The notes under the pieces are model-generated. The model was not told the origin of the DNA, searched no databases, and was given only the letters and a program-made list of their open reading frames with translations. Positions 1 through 8,976 of a stretch of 64,000 nt of DNA are shown here, in pieces. Within the stretch, counting starts at the first letter, position 1. The number at the start of each line of letters is the position of its first letter. Position numbers and translations under genes: made by a program. Source of the stretch: an uncultured Bacteroidales bacterium. GTDB lineage: Bacteria > Bacteroidota > Bacteroidia > Bacteroidales > Muribaculaceae. Location: contig CADBDH010000002.1 of the NCBI GenBank assembly GCA_902793405.1, forward strand, positions 109,672-173,671, written 5' to 3'.

Positions 1-643
1 CGATGCCTTTATCGCCAACGGTTCGTCGGCATGGCGTGTCCCCGAGGAGGGTGAGTATCCCGTCATCAAGCCCAACTATGTTCCCGAGGCCCTCAAGGAA
101 ACGTGGACCCCGTTCATGCGCAATGCACTGGGCATCCGCTACTGGGCTATCCCCGGTACCAAGGGTCTGGAACACGTGGTCGGCGGTCTGGAGAAGGACT
201 ACAACCTGGGCGTCTTGAGCAACGATCCCATCAACCATGCCCACATGGTTGAGACCCGCCGCATGAAGATTGCCAACGTGGCCAACGATATCCCCGAGCT
301 CAAGCTCAAGGGCGACACCAGTGCCGACACCATCATCCTGGGTTGGGGCAGTACCTATGGCCACATCCTGGATGCCGTTAACCGCTTGAACGCCGAGGGC
401 GTGCGCATTGCGATGACCCACATCCGCTACATCAACCCGCTGCCCAAGAACACCGCCGAGCTGTTGAGCCGCTTCAAGACGGTGATTGTCGCCGAGTTGA
501 ACACTGGCCAACTGGCCAGCTACCTGCAGAGCAAGATTCCTAACCTGAACATCTGCCACATCAACAAGGTGCAAGGCCAGCCGTTCCTGGTTCAGGAGAT
601 TGTTGACGGAGTTAAAAACATCATGATGGAGGAGGAATTGTAA
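1..643 (+). CDS. korA: 2-oxoglutarate:ferredoxin oxidoreductase subunit alpha, 3' part
   Basis: The reading frame is open from base 2 to the TAA at 641-643, so the window cuts the gene and only about the last 213 codons are present. The product is the alpha subunit of a 2-oxoacid:ferredoxin oxidoreductase, which with KorB oxidatively decarboxylates 2-oxoglutarate to succinyl-CoA and reduces ferredoxin in the cytoplasm. Visible features are the ending of the pyrimidine-binding domain and the transketolase C-terminal-like domain with the stretch TIILGWGSTYGHILDAV, followed by MTHIRYINPLP. The stop codon overlaps the korB start by one base, which implies translational coupling. Substrate choice (2-oxoglutarate rather than pyruvate) is inferred from the separate alpha/beta subunit layout and overall resemblance. 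Confidence 0.88.
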   Translation, partial: DAFIANGSSAWRVPEEGEYPVIKPNYVPEALKETWTPFMRNALGIRYWAIPGTKGLEHVVGGLEKDYNLGVLSNDPINHAHMVETRRMKIANVANDIPELKLKGDTSADTIILGWGSTYGHILDAVNRLNAEGVRIAMTHIRYINPLPKNTAELLSRFKTVIVAELNTGQLASYLQSKIPNLNICHINKVQGQPFLVQEIVDGVKNIMMEEEL

Positions 644-1674
644 TGGAACAGAAGACCAATAACCAAGAGATGGCTTACAAGCCCCTGGATTACAAGAATA
701 ATCAGCCCATCCGTTGGTGCCCGGGTTGTGGAGACCATGCCGTGCTCAACGTTCTGCTCAAGTCGATGGCACAGTTGGGAATTCCCCCCGAGAAGACGGC
801 CGTGATTTCGGGTATCGGTTGCAGCTCGCGTCTGCCTTATTACACCAAGACTTATGCCTTCCACACCATTCACGGACGTGGTGGCGCTGTGGCAACCGGT
901 TTCAAGACCGCTAACCCCGACATGACCGTTTGGCAGGTATCGGGCGACGGTGACTGTCTGGCCATCGGTGGCAACCACTTCATCCACGAGGTGCGCCGCA
1001 ACATCGACGTGAACCTGCTGTTGTTGAACAACCGCATCTATGGCTTGACCAAGGGACAGTTCTCGCCCACGAGTGCTCGCGGCTTCAAGTCCAAATCGTC
1101 GCCTTATGGCACGGTCGAGGACCCGTTCGTGCCTGCCGAGTTGACCTTTGGCGCCCGTGGCACTTTCTTTGCCCGCAGCATGGACGTGGAACTGGGCATC
1201 AGCCAGGAAGTGATGATGGCAGCAGCCCGCCACAAGGGCTGTGCCGTAGTGGAGATCCTGCAGAACTGCATGATTTTCAACAACGGTATCCACAGCTACA
1301 TCACCGACCGTGAGCATCGTGCCGACCGCACCATCCACCTGGTGCATGGCGAGAAGATGATTTTCGGCAAGGACATGAACCGCGGCCTTGTGCAGGACGG
1401 TTTCGGCCTCAAGGCCGTGACCATCGGCGAAGACGGCTACACCATCGACGATGTGCTCGTGCATGATGCACATTGCGAGAGCAACTTCCTGCACCAGATG
1501 CTGGCCAAGATGGACGGTACCGACCTGCCCGTTGCCTTGGGCGTCATCCGTGCCGTCGAGGCTCCGACCTACGAGACCGCCGTTGCCGAGCAGGTCGAGC
1601 AGGCCAAGAAGATGCACGGCTTCACCTGCCTGCGTGACGTGATCATGGCAGGCGACACCTGGCAAGTTGAGTAA
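643..1674 (+). CDS. korB: 2-oxoglutarate:ferredoxin oxidoreductase subunit beta
   Basis: This 343-residue protein is the thiamine-diphosphate-binding beta subunit that pairs with KorA. It has the characteristic CPGCGDH motif at residues 26-32, GIGCSSRLPYY shortly after, and the ThDP/Mg motif SGDGDCLAIGGNH followed by LLLNNRIYGLTKGQ near residues 100-130, all diagnostic of the family. The length is typical. The ATG at 643 shares one base with the korA stop and is preceded by a purine-rich GGAGGA sequence at about 629-636, unusual for this phylum and supporting this start. The 3' end lies 11 bases from the stop of the convergent DUF445 gene. korA and korB form one transcription unit, the usual arrangement for anaerobic TCA-branch metabolism in Bacteroidales. 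Confidence 0.95.
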   Translation: MEQKTNNQEMAYKPLDYKNNQPIRWCPGCGDHAVLNVLLKSMAQLGIPPEKTAVISGIGCSSRLPYYTKTYAFHTIHGRGGAVATGFKTANPDMTVWQVSGDGDCLAIGGNHFIHEVRRNIDVNLLLLNNRIYGLTKGQFSPTSARGFKSKSSPYGTVEDPFVPAELTFGARGTFFARSMDVELGISQEVMMAAARHKGCAVVEILQNCMIFNNGIHSYITDREHRADRTIHLVHGEKMIFGKDMNRGLVQDGFGLKAVTIGEDGYTIDDVLVHDAHCESNFLHQMLAKMDGTDLPVALGVIRAVEAPTYETAVAEQVEQAKKMHGFTCLRDVIMAGDTWQVE

Positions 1675-1685
1675 AGAAAAACGCT

Positions 1686-2591
1686 TTAAATCAGGGCATT
1701 GATTGTGCCCATGATGGAACCTAACAGGGCTCCGAGCCACACGATGGCGCGGAGCTCTTTTTTCATCACGTCCATGATGATGGCTTCGGCCTCGTTCATG
1801 TCCATCTCGTTGATGCGCTGTTCGATGATGGAGCTGATGTCGATGTCTTTCAGGATGCGGGGCAGATGCTCGGTAATGATGACGCGATAGGCGCTCAGGA
1901 TACCGCCCTTGATTTGGGCCACTTGCTCGTCGTGGCCTGTCATGAGTTCGCTCATCTTCATGCCCATCAGCTGCTCCGACTCGTCGGCAACGAGCCCTTC
2001 GATCATCTGCTGGGAATTGTTGTGCAGTATCTCGTTGATGTGTTTGGCCAGCAGTTTTTCAATGGGCTGGGCCAGGCCGGCGACAAATTTGTCTGCACCA
2101 AACAGGCCCACCACGCTGTTGCGTGTCTTCTCCATGACGTGCTCGATGGCCATGTGGGCGATGCTGTCGCCCAGGCGGCTGTCCTGCAGCTTGCCGGTAA
2201 TCATCTTGACAATGCCGTCGCTCACATTGCTGCGCATGGCGGTGATGTCTTCGTCGGTCAGGTAGTGGCCGGCAAATTGCTCGATGGTTTCCTCGTTGGC
2301 GCTTTGGGTCGTGACAAACTCGTCGATGGCATTGCTGATCTTGTCGAGCATGTCATTGCTCAACAGGCTCTTTTCCAGCACCTCGCGGTTCATCAGGTTC
2401 TCGCTCACCGCCTTGCCGATGGCGCCGGCGATGCGTGCTTTCTCCTTGGGGATGATACCAGGCGTGAACGGCACATGGATGCCCATGATGTACTTGGCCT
2501 GGTGGGGCCTGAACAGCATGCGTATGGCGATATCATTGGTGATATAGCCGATGACGGCGCCCACTGCGGGCCCAATCAAGTAATGATACAT
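1686..2591 (-). CDS. DUF445 family membrane protein
   Basis: The product of 301 residues belongs to the DUF445 (YheB-like) family, whose biochemical role is unknown. The N-terminus carries a hydrophobic segment followed by the family hallmark GYITNDIAIRMLFRP and a PGIIPKEKARIAGAIGKAV stretch. A long mostly helical region follows, and the C-terminus is again a membrane segment (WLGALLGSIMGTINALI), so both ends are probably in the membrane with the middle soluble. I chose the ATG at 2591. The frame stays open upstream to a TTG at 2636, but that would add 15 polar residues ahead of a normal start. The gene lies 45 bases downstream of the LolA-like gene on the same strand and is probably cotranscribed with it. 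Confidence 0.85.
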   Translation of the reverse strand: MYHYLIGPAVGAVIGYITNDIAIRMLFRPHQAKYIMGIHVPFTPGIIPKEKARIAGAIGKAVSENLMNREVLEKSLLSNDMLDKISNAIDEFVTTQSANEETIEQFAGHYLTDEDITAMRSNVSDGIVKMITGKLQDSRLGDSIAHMAIEHVMEKTRNSVVGLFGADKFVAGLAQPIEKLLAKHINEILHNNSQQMIEGLVADESEQLMGMKMSELMTGHDEQVAQIKGGILSAYRVIITEHLPRILKDIDISSIIEQRINEMDMNEAEAIIMDVMKKELRAIVWLGALLGSIMGTINALI

Positions 2592-2636
2592 GGTTATCGG
2601 GTTTTTAGTCCTTGTCTTTTGGTTTGGCTGATGCAA

Positions 2637-3251
2637 CTATCTCAGGTCAACGACCTGTGTGCCGGCGGGCACCTGCGACTTGTCGAAGGTGAACGTCGAT
2701 GCGGGCAGCGACTTGTGCTTGTAGTCGGTTATCTTGATGATATATACCGACTTGTCGCTCATCTCGAAGCGGGCCGTGCGCAGCAGCGACGTGTTCTCGT
2801 CGAAGTAGAGCCACAGCGTTTTGATGTTGTCTTTTTTCTTCTTGGGCGTGAGTTTTATGGCATACGTCTTGGCCGTCTTGGCCTTGGCGCGCTTCATGTT
2901 GAAGTTGGTCTTGAAGTGCTGCACGGCGGCGATGGGGTTGGTCATCTGCAGTTCGTCGGCTGTGGGCGCGGTGATGTTCACCTCGCTGGTGACGGGCGAC
3001 CATGACCATTGCGTCTTGCCGTCATACCAGCATTTGGCCTCCGGAGAGATGATCCGGAATTTGTTGCCCTGCATCGACAGGGCCCCCTTGCTGGTGCCTT
3101 GCCCGGTCGTGATACTGTAGTTGGCAGTAACGCCACCCTGGGTATTGATGGCGGCCACACACTTGTCGAGCATCGCCTGTGGCGTCTGTGCCAGTGCCAC
3201 GAGGGCCACCAGTGCTGTCAAGATTGCGATGAATATCCTTTTCATTGTCAT
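2637..3251 (-). CDS. LolA-like outer-membrane lipoprotein carrier
   Basis: This 204-residue protein has a cleavable signal peptide (hydrophobic run IFIAILTALVALVALAQ after MTMKR) and a LolA-type fold region: TPQAMLDKCV, a predicted beta-rich half-barrel with FRIISPEAKCWYDGKTQWSW, and a late WLYFDENTSLLRTARFEM strand. LolA shuttles lipoproteins through the periplasm to the outer membrane. Family members in Bacteroidetes commonly follow ftsK, as here. The start could equally be the second in-frame ATG at 3245. It is separated from ftsK by 113 bases that contain a terminator, so it probably also has its own promoter, which I could not identify with confidence. Confidence 0.85.
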   Translation of the reverse strand: MTMKRIFIAILTALVALVALAQTPQAMLDKCVAAINTQGGVTANYSITTGQGTSKGALSMQGNKFRIISPEAKCWYDGKTQWSWSPVTSEVNITAPTADELQMTNPIAAVQHFKTNFNMKRAKAKTAKTYAIKLTPKKKKDNIKTLWLYFDENTSLLRTARFEMSDKSVYIIKITDYKHKSLPASTFTFDKSQVPAGTQVVDLR

Positions 3252-3272
3252 TGGTTTAAATTTTCATTAATC

Positions 3273-3314
3273 ATCTAGAATATCTAGACATTCTGGAATA
3301 TCTAGAGCATCTAG
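3273..3314. repeat. 9-bp tandem repeat, five copies
   Basis: The unit ATCTAGAAT recurs at 3273, 3282, 3291 (with two changes), 3300 and 3309, a strict 9-base period. It lies between the LolA-like gene start and the ftsK terminator, where a promoter or operator for the LolA-DUF445 unit would be expected. Confidence 0.8.
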
Positions 3315-3318
3315 CTTG

Positions 3319-3355
3319 CAAAAAGAGTGCCAACCCGGATGGTGTCGGCACTCTT
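3319..3355 (-). terminator. Intrinsic terminator of ftsK
   Basis: On the minus strand, 10 bases after the ftsK stop, AAGAGTGCC pairs perfectly with GGCACTCTT (arms 3347-3355 and 3323-3331) and is followed by a TTTTTG tract. This is a standard rho-independent terminator. Confidence 0.85.
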
Positions 3356-3364
3356 GTGATGGTT

Positions 3365-5872
3365 TTAGCGTGAGAACAGCTGGTCGATGTCCATGGGGCT
3401 GACAAGCACCTGACGTGGCTTGCTGCCCTGGGCGGGACCCACGATGCCGGCGTGCTCCATCTGGTCCATCAGACGGCCGGCACGGTTGTAACCGATCTCG
3501 TAGCGGCGCTGCAGCGACGATGTGCTGGCCGTGTTGCTCATGACAACAAAGCGGACGGCCTCTTCGAACAGCGGATCCCTGTCCTTGACGTTGCCCACAT
3601 TGGCATCGCTGCCGCCACCCTCGTCGTTGCCCACATATTCGGGCAGCATGTAGGGCACCTCGTGGTTGATGTCACGGTCATTGTCCTCTTGCTCCTTGAT
3701 GTAGTCGCAGATGCGCACGATGTCGGGTGTATCGACAAACGGGCACTGCAAGCGGGTCACCTCGCCATCGATCTGGAACAGCATGTCGCCACGGCCGATG
3801 AGCTGCTGTGCACCACGGCGGTCGATGATGATCTGGCTGTCGATACCCTGGGCCACGGCAAACGCGATGCGGCCAGGGAAGTTACCCTTGATAAGACCGG
3901 TGATGACCTTGGACGACGGGCGCTGCGTGGCGATAATCATGTGGATACCCACGGCACGGGCCTTCTGGGCGATGCGCACCAGCGGCGTTTCCACCTCTTT
4001 GCCGGCGGTCATAATCATGTCGCTGAACTCGTCGATGATACCCACGATGTAGGGCATGTAGGGATATTTCTTCTCGCCGTGCTCGTCGCGCACCTCGCGC
4101 AGTTCATGGCGCCACTTCTCGTTATAGTCGGTAACGTTTCGCACCTTGGTCTCCTCGAGCAGGCGGTAGCGGTCTTCCATCTCCTGCACGAGGCTGTTCA
4201 GCGTCTTGATGACGCGGTCGGTGTCGGTGATGATGGCTTTCTCCTCGCCGGGAGCCTTGGCAAAGTAATACTTCTCCAGGTCGGCATATACGCTGAACTC
4301 CACGCGCTTGGGATCCACCAGGACGAACTTCAGTTCCGACGGACCTTTCTTGTAGAGCAGCGACGTGATGATGGCGTTCAAGCCAACAGATTTACCTTTA
4401 CCGGTAGCGCCTGCCACGAGCAGGTGCGGCATCTTGGTCAGGTCGGCGATGAAGACCTCGTTGCTCACCGTGCAACCCAGGCACATGGGCAACTTGGCGC
4501 GACTCTCCTGGAAGGCCCTGGAAGCCAGCACCTCGCGCATGGGCACGACTTGCGGGTCGCGGTTGGGCACTTCGATGCCGATGGTGCCCTTGCCGGGCAT
4601 GGGCGCGATGATGCGGATGCCCAGGGCCGCCAGGCTCAAGGCGATGTCATCCTCAAGGCCGCGGATTTTGTTCACGCGCACACCGTCCTGCGGCACAATC
4701 TCAAACAGGGTAACCGTGGGACCCACGTGGACCATGATTTCCTTGATTTCGATGCCGTATTTGCTCAAGGTGTCGCGGATGCGTTCCTTGTTCTCGTCCT
4801 GCTCCTGCTTATCCACGCTGTTGGGATTCATGCGGATGTCCTGCAGCAGGTCCAGGGTGGGGAAGCGGTAATGGCGGTACTCGCCAGTGGGGTCATGGGG
4901 ATTGCTCACATCGGTGCTGACGGCGATAGGCTTGAGATGTGCGGTCTCGCCCTTGTCTGGGCTGGCAGGTGCCTTGGCACGGGGCTTGCGAATTCTGCTG
5001 CCGAAGGAGGGTTTCGCCGCTTCCTCCTCTTCGTCCTGCTTCTTGCTGTCGTTGGCGATGCGTTGTTCGCCGCCCAGGAAGGTGGACTCGCCGGGCTGGC
5101 TCACCACTTTCTCGGACTCCTCCTTGCTGCGGCTGCGTTTCTTGTCAAACTCGCGTTGCAGCTGGTGGTACAGTGCGTTGAATGTCTTGTAGGTGAGGAT
5201 TCCCCACAGCAGCAAGATGACAACATTAACCGCAAACATGCCGTACATGCCGAAGAGCCCCAGCAGCCACTTGTTGGCATAGAAGCCGAAATAGCCGCCC
5301 AAAGGGAAGAAGGTGATGGGCTTCATGAAATAGGTCACGGCTCCCACCAGCATCGAGAACGTGAAGATGCTGAACAGGCACACGAACGTGTAAGAGAAGA
5401 AGTGGGCCTTCTTGCCCTTGCGCACCAGTCTCATGCCCAGCGTCAGGAACCACACCACAATGATGAATGCGGCGACACCAACGCCGCTCGAGATGAAGAA
5501 ATCGCTTATCGACGCGCCCGCGGCGGCACCTGCGTTGCGTATCTGTTCAGGTACCTGGGCATTCTCGATCATCGAGTAGTTGGTGATGCGGTTCTGGTCG
5601 CTCATGCCTGCCGACAGGAAGAACGACAAGAACGATATCAACAGGTAGATACCTATCAGCAACAGGATGATGCCCGTGACAAAACGCAGGCGGCCATTCT
5701 GGAAAAACGCCTTGAAACGTTGCCACTTGGTCATGCCCTTGCCGTCGATGGCTTCTTCCATCTCACGTGCCTTGCGGTACTCTTCGCTCTTCTGTACATT
5801 GGTGATATCGGGGCCGAAATAACCCTGATTATCATTCATTTTCTTATTGTGGTTGCTTGGACTTTTGCTCAT
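3365..5872 (-). CDS. ftsK: DNA translocase FtsK
   Basis: The product (835 residues from the ATG at 5872) is the septal double-stranded-DNA translocase that clears chromosomes from the division site. Four N-terminal membrane segments (roughly residues 65-260) are followed by a polar linker rich in E and K. Then come the alpha-beta motor domain, with Walker A GATGKGKSVG near residue 489, Walker B FVLVDPKRVEF near 515 and IIDEFSDMIM near 612, and a C-terminal gamma winged-helix domain (about 775-835, with SSLQRRYEIGYNRAGRLMDQME) that reads orienting sequences. The frame remains open upstream to 5953, but that extension is a cysteine-rich stretch without hydrophobic or family character, so the internal ATG is preferred. 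A near-consensus -7 box (TAACTTTA) lies at about 5893-5900. Confidence 0.95.
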   Translation of the reverse strand: MSKSPSNHNKKMNDNQGYFGPDITNVQKSEEYRKAREMEEAIDGKGMTKWQRFKAFFQNGRLRFVTGIILLLIGIYLLISFLSFFLSAGMSDQNRITNYSMIENAQVPEQIRNAGAAAGASISDFFISSGVGVAAFIIVVWFLTLGMRLVRKGKKAHFFSYTFVCLFSIFTFSMLVGAVTYFMKPITFFPLGGYFGFYANKWLLGLFGMYGMFAVNVVILLLWGILTYKTFNALYHQLQREFDKKRSRSKEESEKVVSQPGESTFLGGEQRIANDSKKQDEEEEAAKPSFGSRIRKPRAKAPASPDKGETAHLKPIAVSTDVSNPHDPTGEYRHYRFPTLDLLQDIRMNPNSVDKQEQDENKERIRDTLSKYGIEIKEIMVHVGPTVTLFEIVPQDGVRVNKIRGLEDDIALSLAALGIRIIAPMPGKGTIGIEVPNRDPQVVPMREVLASRAFQESRAKLPMCLGCTVSNEVFIADLTKMPHLLVAGATGKGKSVGLNAIITSLLYKKGPSELKFVLVDPKRVEFSVYADLEKYYFAKAPGEEKAIITDTDRVIKTLNSLVQEMEDRYRLLEETKVRNVTDYNEKWRHELREVRDEHGEKKYPYMPYIVGIIDEFSDMIMTAGKEVETPLVRIAQKARAVGIHMIIATQRPSSKVITGLIKGNFPGRIAFAVAQGIDSQIIIDRRGAQQLIGRGDMLFQIDGEVTRLQCPFVDTPDIVRICDYIKEQEDNDRDINHEVPYMLPEYVGNDEGGGSDANVGNVKDRDPLFEEAVRFVVMSNTASTSSLQRRYEIGYNRAGRLMDQMEHAGIVGPAQGSKPRQVLVSPMDIDQLFSR

Positions 5873-6135
5873 GATGCTATCGATATAATTTGGGGGTGTA
5901 AAGTTACAAAATAAAATTGGTTTACAAACGCAAACCAATATATTTTTTTTCAAAAATTTTTTTTACCCTGAACAGGCCTTGGTTTCGTCATCCCGATTTT
6001 TGGGGTTATTGCCCTCTGCAACACCCGTTTGCCCATATATATTATTATGTATGGTGATGCCGCTTGAGTGGCAGGCATTTTTCCTGCTACGGCACAACGG
6101 GGGCTATGGAATGAGTTCTAATTCCCAAAACCAAC

Positions 6136-7617
6136 TTAGTCTTTCTTCCAGAAGGAGCGGGTGAAGATGACCAGGACGGTGAACAGTTCCAGACGGCCAA
6201 CCATCATCTCAAAGGCCAGTACCCACTTGGCACCGGGATGCAGAGCGACCCATGAGCCTTCAGAGCCTGTCACACCGAAGCCGATGCCCACGTTGCTGAT
6301 GGCCGACATCGACGTGTACATCGCGTCAAATACCGGCAGGCCGTAGAATGTGAGGTAGAGCGCTACCACCATGATGATGAGAATGTAAACCGTAAAGAAG
6401 GTATAGACCTTGCCCACCACATGATTGGGGATGGGTTTGCCGTCGATGTGGACCGCGCGCACCGAGTTGGTGTGAAGCACGCGGTAAAACTCGTTGGAGG
6501 TATTTTTCAACAGCACGATCAGGCGGTCCATCTTGGCACCGCCCGAGGTCGAACCTGCCATGCCGCCAAAGAACATCATTACCATGAGCACCACGGTGAC
6601 AAACTCGCCGCTGTTCTCGTAGTCAAAGGTCGAGAAACCGGTCGAAGTGATGGCCGACAATGTGTCGAATGCACTATAAACGAAGCGGTCGCTGTTGGTG
6701 TCAAGGAAACCCATGTAGACCATGTAGGCAAAAATGCCCACCGTGGTGATGAGTGTTGTCATGCAATACCAGCGCAGGGTGTTGTTGTGCTTGATGCGGC
6801 TGAAGTTGCCGCGTATGGTGGCCGCAATAATCGAGAAACTGACGCCACCAATGAACATGAAGATGATAACGACAATAAACACATAGCTCGATTGCCAATA
6901 GTCAAGGCCTATGTTCTTGGTGGAATAGCCACCGGTCGAAGTCGTCGTCATGGCATGGCACACCGCGTCGAACCAATTCATGGGCCCCAGATAAAGCAGT
7001 ATTGTCAGCAAGGCGGTGAGGCCGATGTAGATGAGCCACAGGTCTTTAGCCGTCTGGCTCACGCGCGGGCGCAGGCGCTCATGGGTGATGCCGGTCACCT
7101 CGGCATTGAACAGTGCAATGCCGCCTTTCTGATTCAGCATGGGGATGACGGCAAGGGTGAACAGGATGATTCCCATGCCTCCAATCCACTGGGTCATCGC
7201 GCGCCAGAACAGCACACCGTAAGGTATCTCCTCCACATAGCGTATCACGCTGGATCCCGTCGTCGTGAATCCGGCCATGGTCTCGAAGAAGGCATCGGTC
7301 ACGTTGTCGAACGTGTCGCTGAACAGATAGGGCAACATGCCGAACACCGAGAAGAACACCCAAATGATGGCGGTCAGCATCAGACCCTCGCGCTTGTGCA
7401 TCGACGTGCTGTGGGGCTTGATGCCAAAAGCCATGATGGCGCCGGCGGCGGCAGTGATGGCTGTGCTGTAGATGAATGCCCGCAGTGACGTGGGCTCGTC
7501 ATACCACCAGGATACAGCCAGGGGCAGCAGCATGAAGGCCGCCTCGATGAGTAGCAGCCAGCCCTGCATGCGCAGCACGATGGGGAAGTTGATATTTTGG
7601 TTTGCGCGTTTGGGCAT
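6136..7617 (-). CDS. trkH: Trk/Ktr-type potassium uptake membrane subunit TrkH
   Basis: This 493-residue integral membrane protein is the K+-translocating subunit of a TrkAH system. It shows four repeated pore-loop modules, with selectivity-filter-like sequences such as TTTGSSV and TTTSTGGYSTKN, TSTGFSTFDYENSG and ISNVGIGFGVTGSEG, separated by paired membrane helices. I chose the ATG at 7617, whose first base is the last base of the trkA TGA (TGATG overlap). A GTG one codon upstream is also in frame. The tight coupling with trkA supports coordinated synthesis of gating ring and channel. No clear terminator hairpin with a T tract was found in the 260 bases downstream. Confidence 0.94.
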   Translation of the reverse strand: MPKRANQNINFPIVLRMQGWLLLIEAAFMLLPLAVSWWYDEPTSLRAFIYSTAITAAAGAIMAFGIKPHSTSMHKREGLMLTAIIWVFFSVFGMLPYLFSDTFDNVTDAFFETMAGFTTTGSSVIRYVEEIPYGVLFWRAMTQWIGGMGIILFTLAVIPMLNQKGGIALFNAEVTGITHERLRPRVSQTAKDLWLIYIGLTALLTILLYLGPMNWFDAVCHAMTTTSTGGYSTKNIGLDYWQSSYVFIVVIIFMFIGGVSFSIIAATIRGNFSRIKHNNTLRWYCMTTLITTVGIFAYMVYMGFLDTNSDRFVYSAFDTLSAITSTGFSTFDYENSGEFVTVVLMVMMFFGGMAGSTSGGAKMDRLIVLLKNTSNEFYRVLHTNSVRAVHIDGKPIPNHVVGKVYTFFTVYILIIMVVALYLTFYGLPVFDAMYTSMSAISNVGIGFGVTGSEGSWVALHPGAKWVLAFEMMVGRLELFTVLVIFTRSFWKKD

Positions 7618-8948
7618 CACGAGAAGTATTTATCGAGTTTGTGCATGGCTCCTTGCAGGCAGAATACCACCACGTGGTCACCCGCCTGGATGCGTGTGTT
7701 GCCGTTCACCAGCTGTCCCTTGCCATCGCGCACGAGGCCGGCTATGGTGAAGTCACGGCTCAGTTTCAGGTCCTTGACGTCGGCACGGGTCACGCGGTCT
7801 CCCTCTTCGACGATGACTTCGGCCACCTCGGCATCGGCAAGGGCCAGGCAGCGTGCATTGTCCTCGTCGGCGTCAATCAGGATCTGGTAGATGCGGCTCG
7901 ATGCCAACAGTTTCTTGTTGACGATGGTGCCGATGTTGAGTGCCTCGGCCTCGTAGATGAACTGGATGTCCTCGACCTGGGCGATAGTCTTGGGCACGCC
8001 ATTGGTCTTGGCTATCATGCACTCCATCATGTTCACTGCGCTGTTCTCGCCCAGTGCGATGAAGGCATCGTAGTAGCTCACGCTCTCTTCCTCGCTCAGC
8101 TCGGTGTCGCGGAAATCGCCCTGCACCAGTTTGCAGTTGGGATAGCGCTGTGCCAGATAGTCGCAGCGCTGCAGGTCGCTCTCGATGATCTTGATATCCA
8201 CGGACTTGCCCAGCTTCTTGATGAGCTGTTCGGCAATGTCATTGCCGCCTACGACGAGCACGTTGTCCACCGGCGACTGGGTCTTGCCGCACACCTCGCG
8301 CACTTCATCGATGTGGTCACGCGTGGTGGCGATATAGACGATGTCGTTTTCCAGCACCCGGTCGTCGCCGCGAGGAATGATGATCTCGCGGTTGCGCTTG
8401 ATGGCCGACACGTGCATGAAGTGGCTGACGTCGGCCAGTTCCTTGAGCATGTGGTTGACGATTTGGGCGTTGGAACGGATTTTCACGCCCACGACAATGA
8501 GCTCGCCGTCGAACAGTTCAAACCAGTTCCTGGCCCAGGTGCGCTTGATGGCGCTGGCGATTTCCTTGGCCGCCAGCATTTCGGGATAAATGAGGTGGTC
8601 GATGCCCAGGGTGGTGAAGTGCTCGCGCCAGTTGGCATTGAAGAACTCGTCGTTGTCGATGCGGGCAACGGTTTTTTTAGCACCCAATCGTTTTGCCATC
8701 GAGCATGACAGAATATTGCGGGCCTCACTCTTGGTTACAGCGATGAACAGGTCGCAATACCCGGTCTTGATGGCGTTCAGGTCGCTGAACGAGATGGCAC
8801 TACCCTGATGAGTCAGCAGGTTGTAATTCTCCAGAGGCTCCAGCTTCTTGTTCTCGGGGTCCATGACAATGATGTCCTGTTCCTCGTTGCTGAGCATCTT
8901 GGCCAAATGGGTTCCGACTTCTCCTGCGCCGGCAATAACTATTCTCAT
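7617..8948 (-). CDS. trkA: Trk potassium system cytosolic NAD-binding subunit TrkA
   Basis: The 443-residue protein has the duplicated RCK architecture of TrkA. The first Rossmann domain begins with IVIAGAGEVGTHLAKML at the N-terminus, the second begins with VLVVGGNDIAEQLIKKL near residue 230, and each is followed by a TrkA_C regulatory domain. It forms the cytosolic gating ring on TrkH and senses NAD(H)/ATP. The ATG at 8948 lies 28 bases from the dxs stop. Downstream it overlaps trkH by one base. Length and domain order are normal. Confidence 0.95.
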   Translation of the reverse strand: MRIVIAGAGEVGTHLAKMLSNEEQDIIVMDPENKKLEPLENYNLLTHQGSAISFSDLNAIKTGYCDLFIAVTKSEARNILSCSMAKRLGAKKTVARIDNDEFFNANWREHFTTLGIDHLIYPEMLAAKEIASAIKRTWARNWFELFDGELIVVGVKIRSNAQIVNHMLKELADVSHFMHVSAIKRNREIIIPRGDDRVLENDIVYIATTRDHIDEVREVCGKTQSPVDNVLVVGGNDIAEQLIKKLGKSVDIKIIESDLQRCDYLAQRYPNCKLVQGDFRDTELSEEESVSYYDAFIALGENSAVNMMECMIAKTNGVPKTIAQVEDIQFIYEAEALNIGTIVNKKLLASSRIYQILIDADEDNARCLALADAEVAEVIVEEGDRVTRADVKDLKLSRDFTIAGLVRDGKGQLVNGNTRIQAGDHVVVFCLQGAMHKLDKYFS

Positions 8949-8976
8949 CGTTCTATATCTTTATTGATTTCGGTTA

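Noticed and set aside
592-1740. Long minus-strand open frame opposite korB, and similar long frames opposite ftsK, pcrA, gpmI and others
   Set aside because: They are shadows caused by codon bias: His/Val/Gly-rich, no motifs, and fully overlapping genes with clear homology.
2592-2636. Upstream TTG start for the DUF445 protein
   Set aside because: It would add a polar tail before the conserved membrane start; the ATG at 2591 fits the family.
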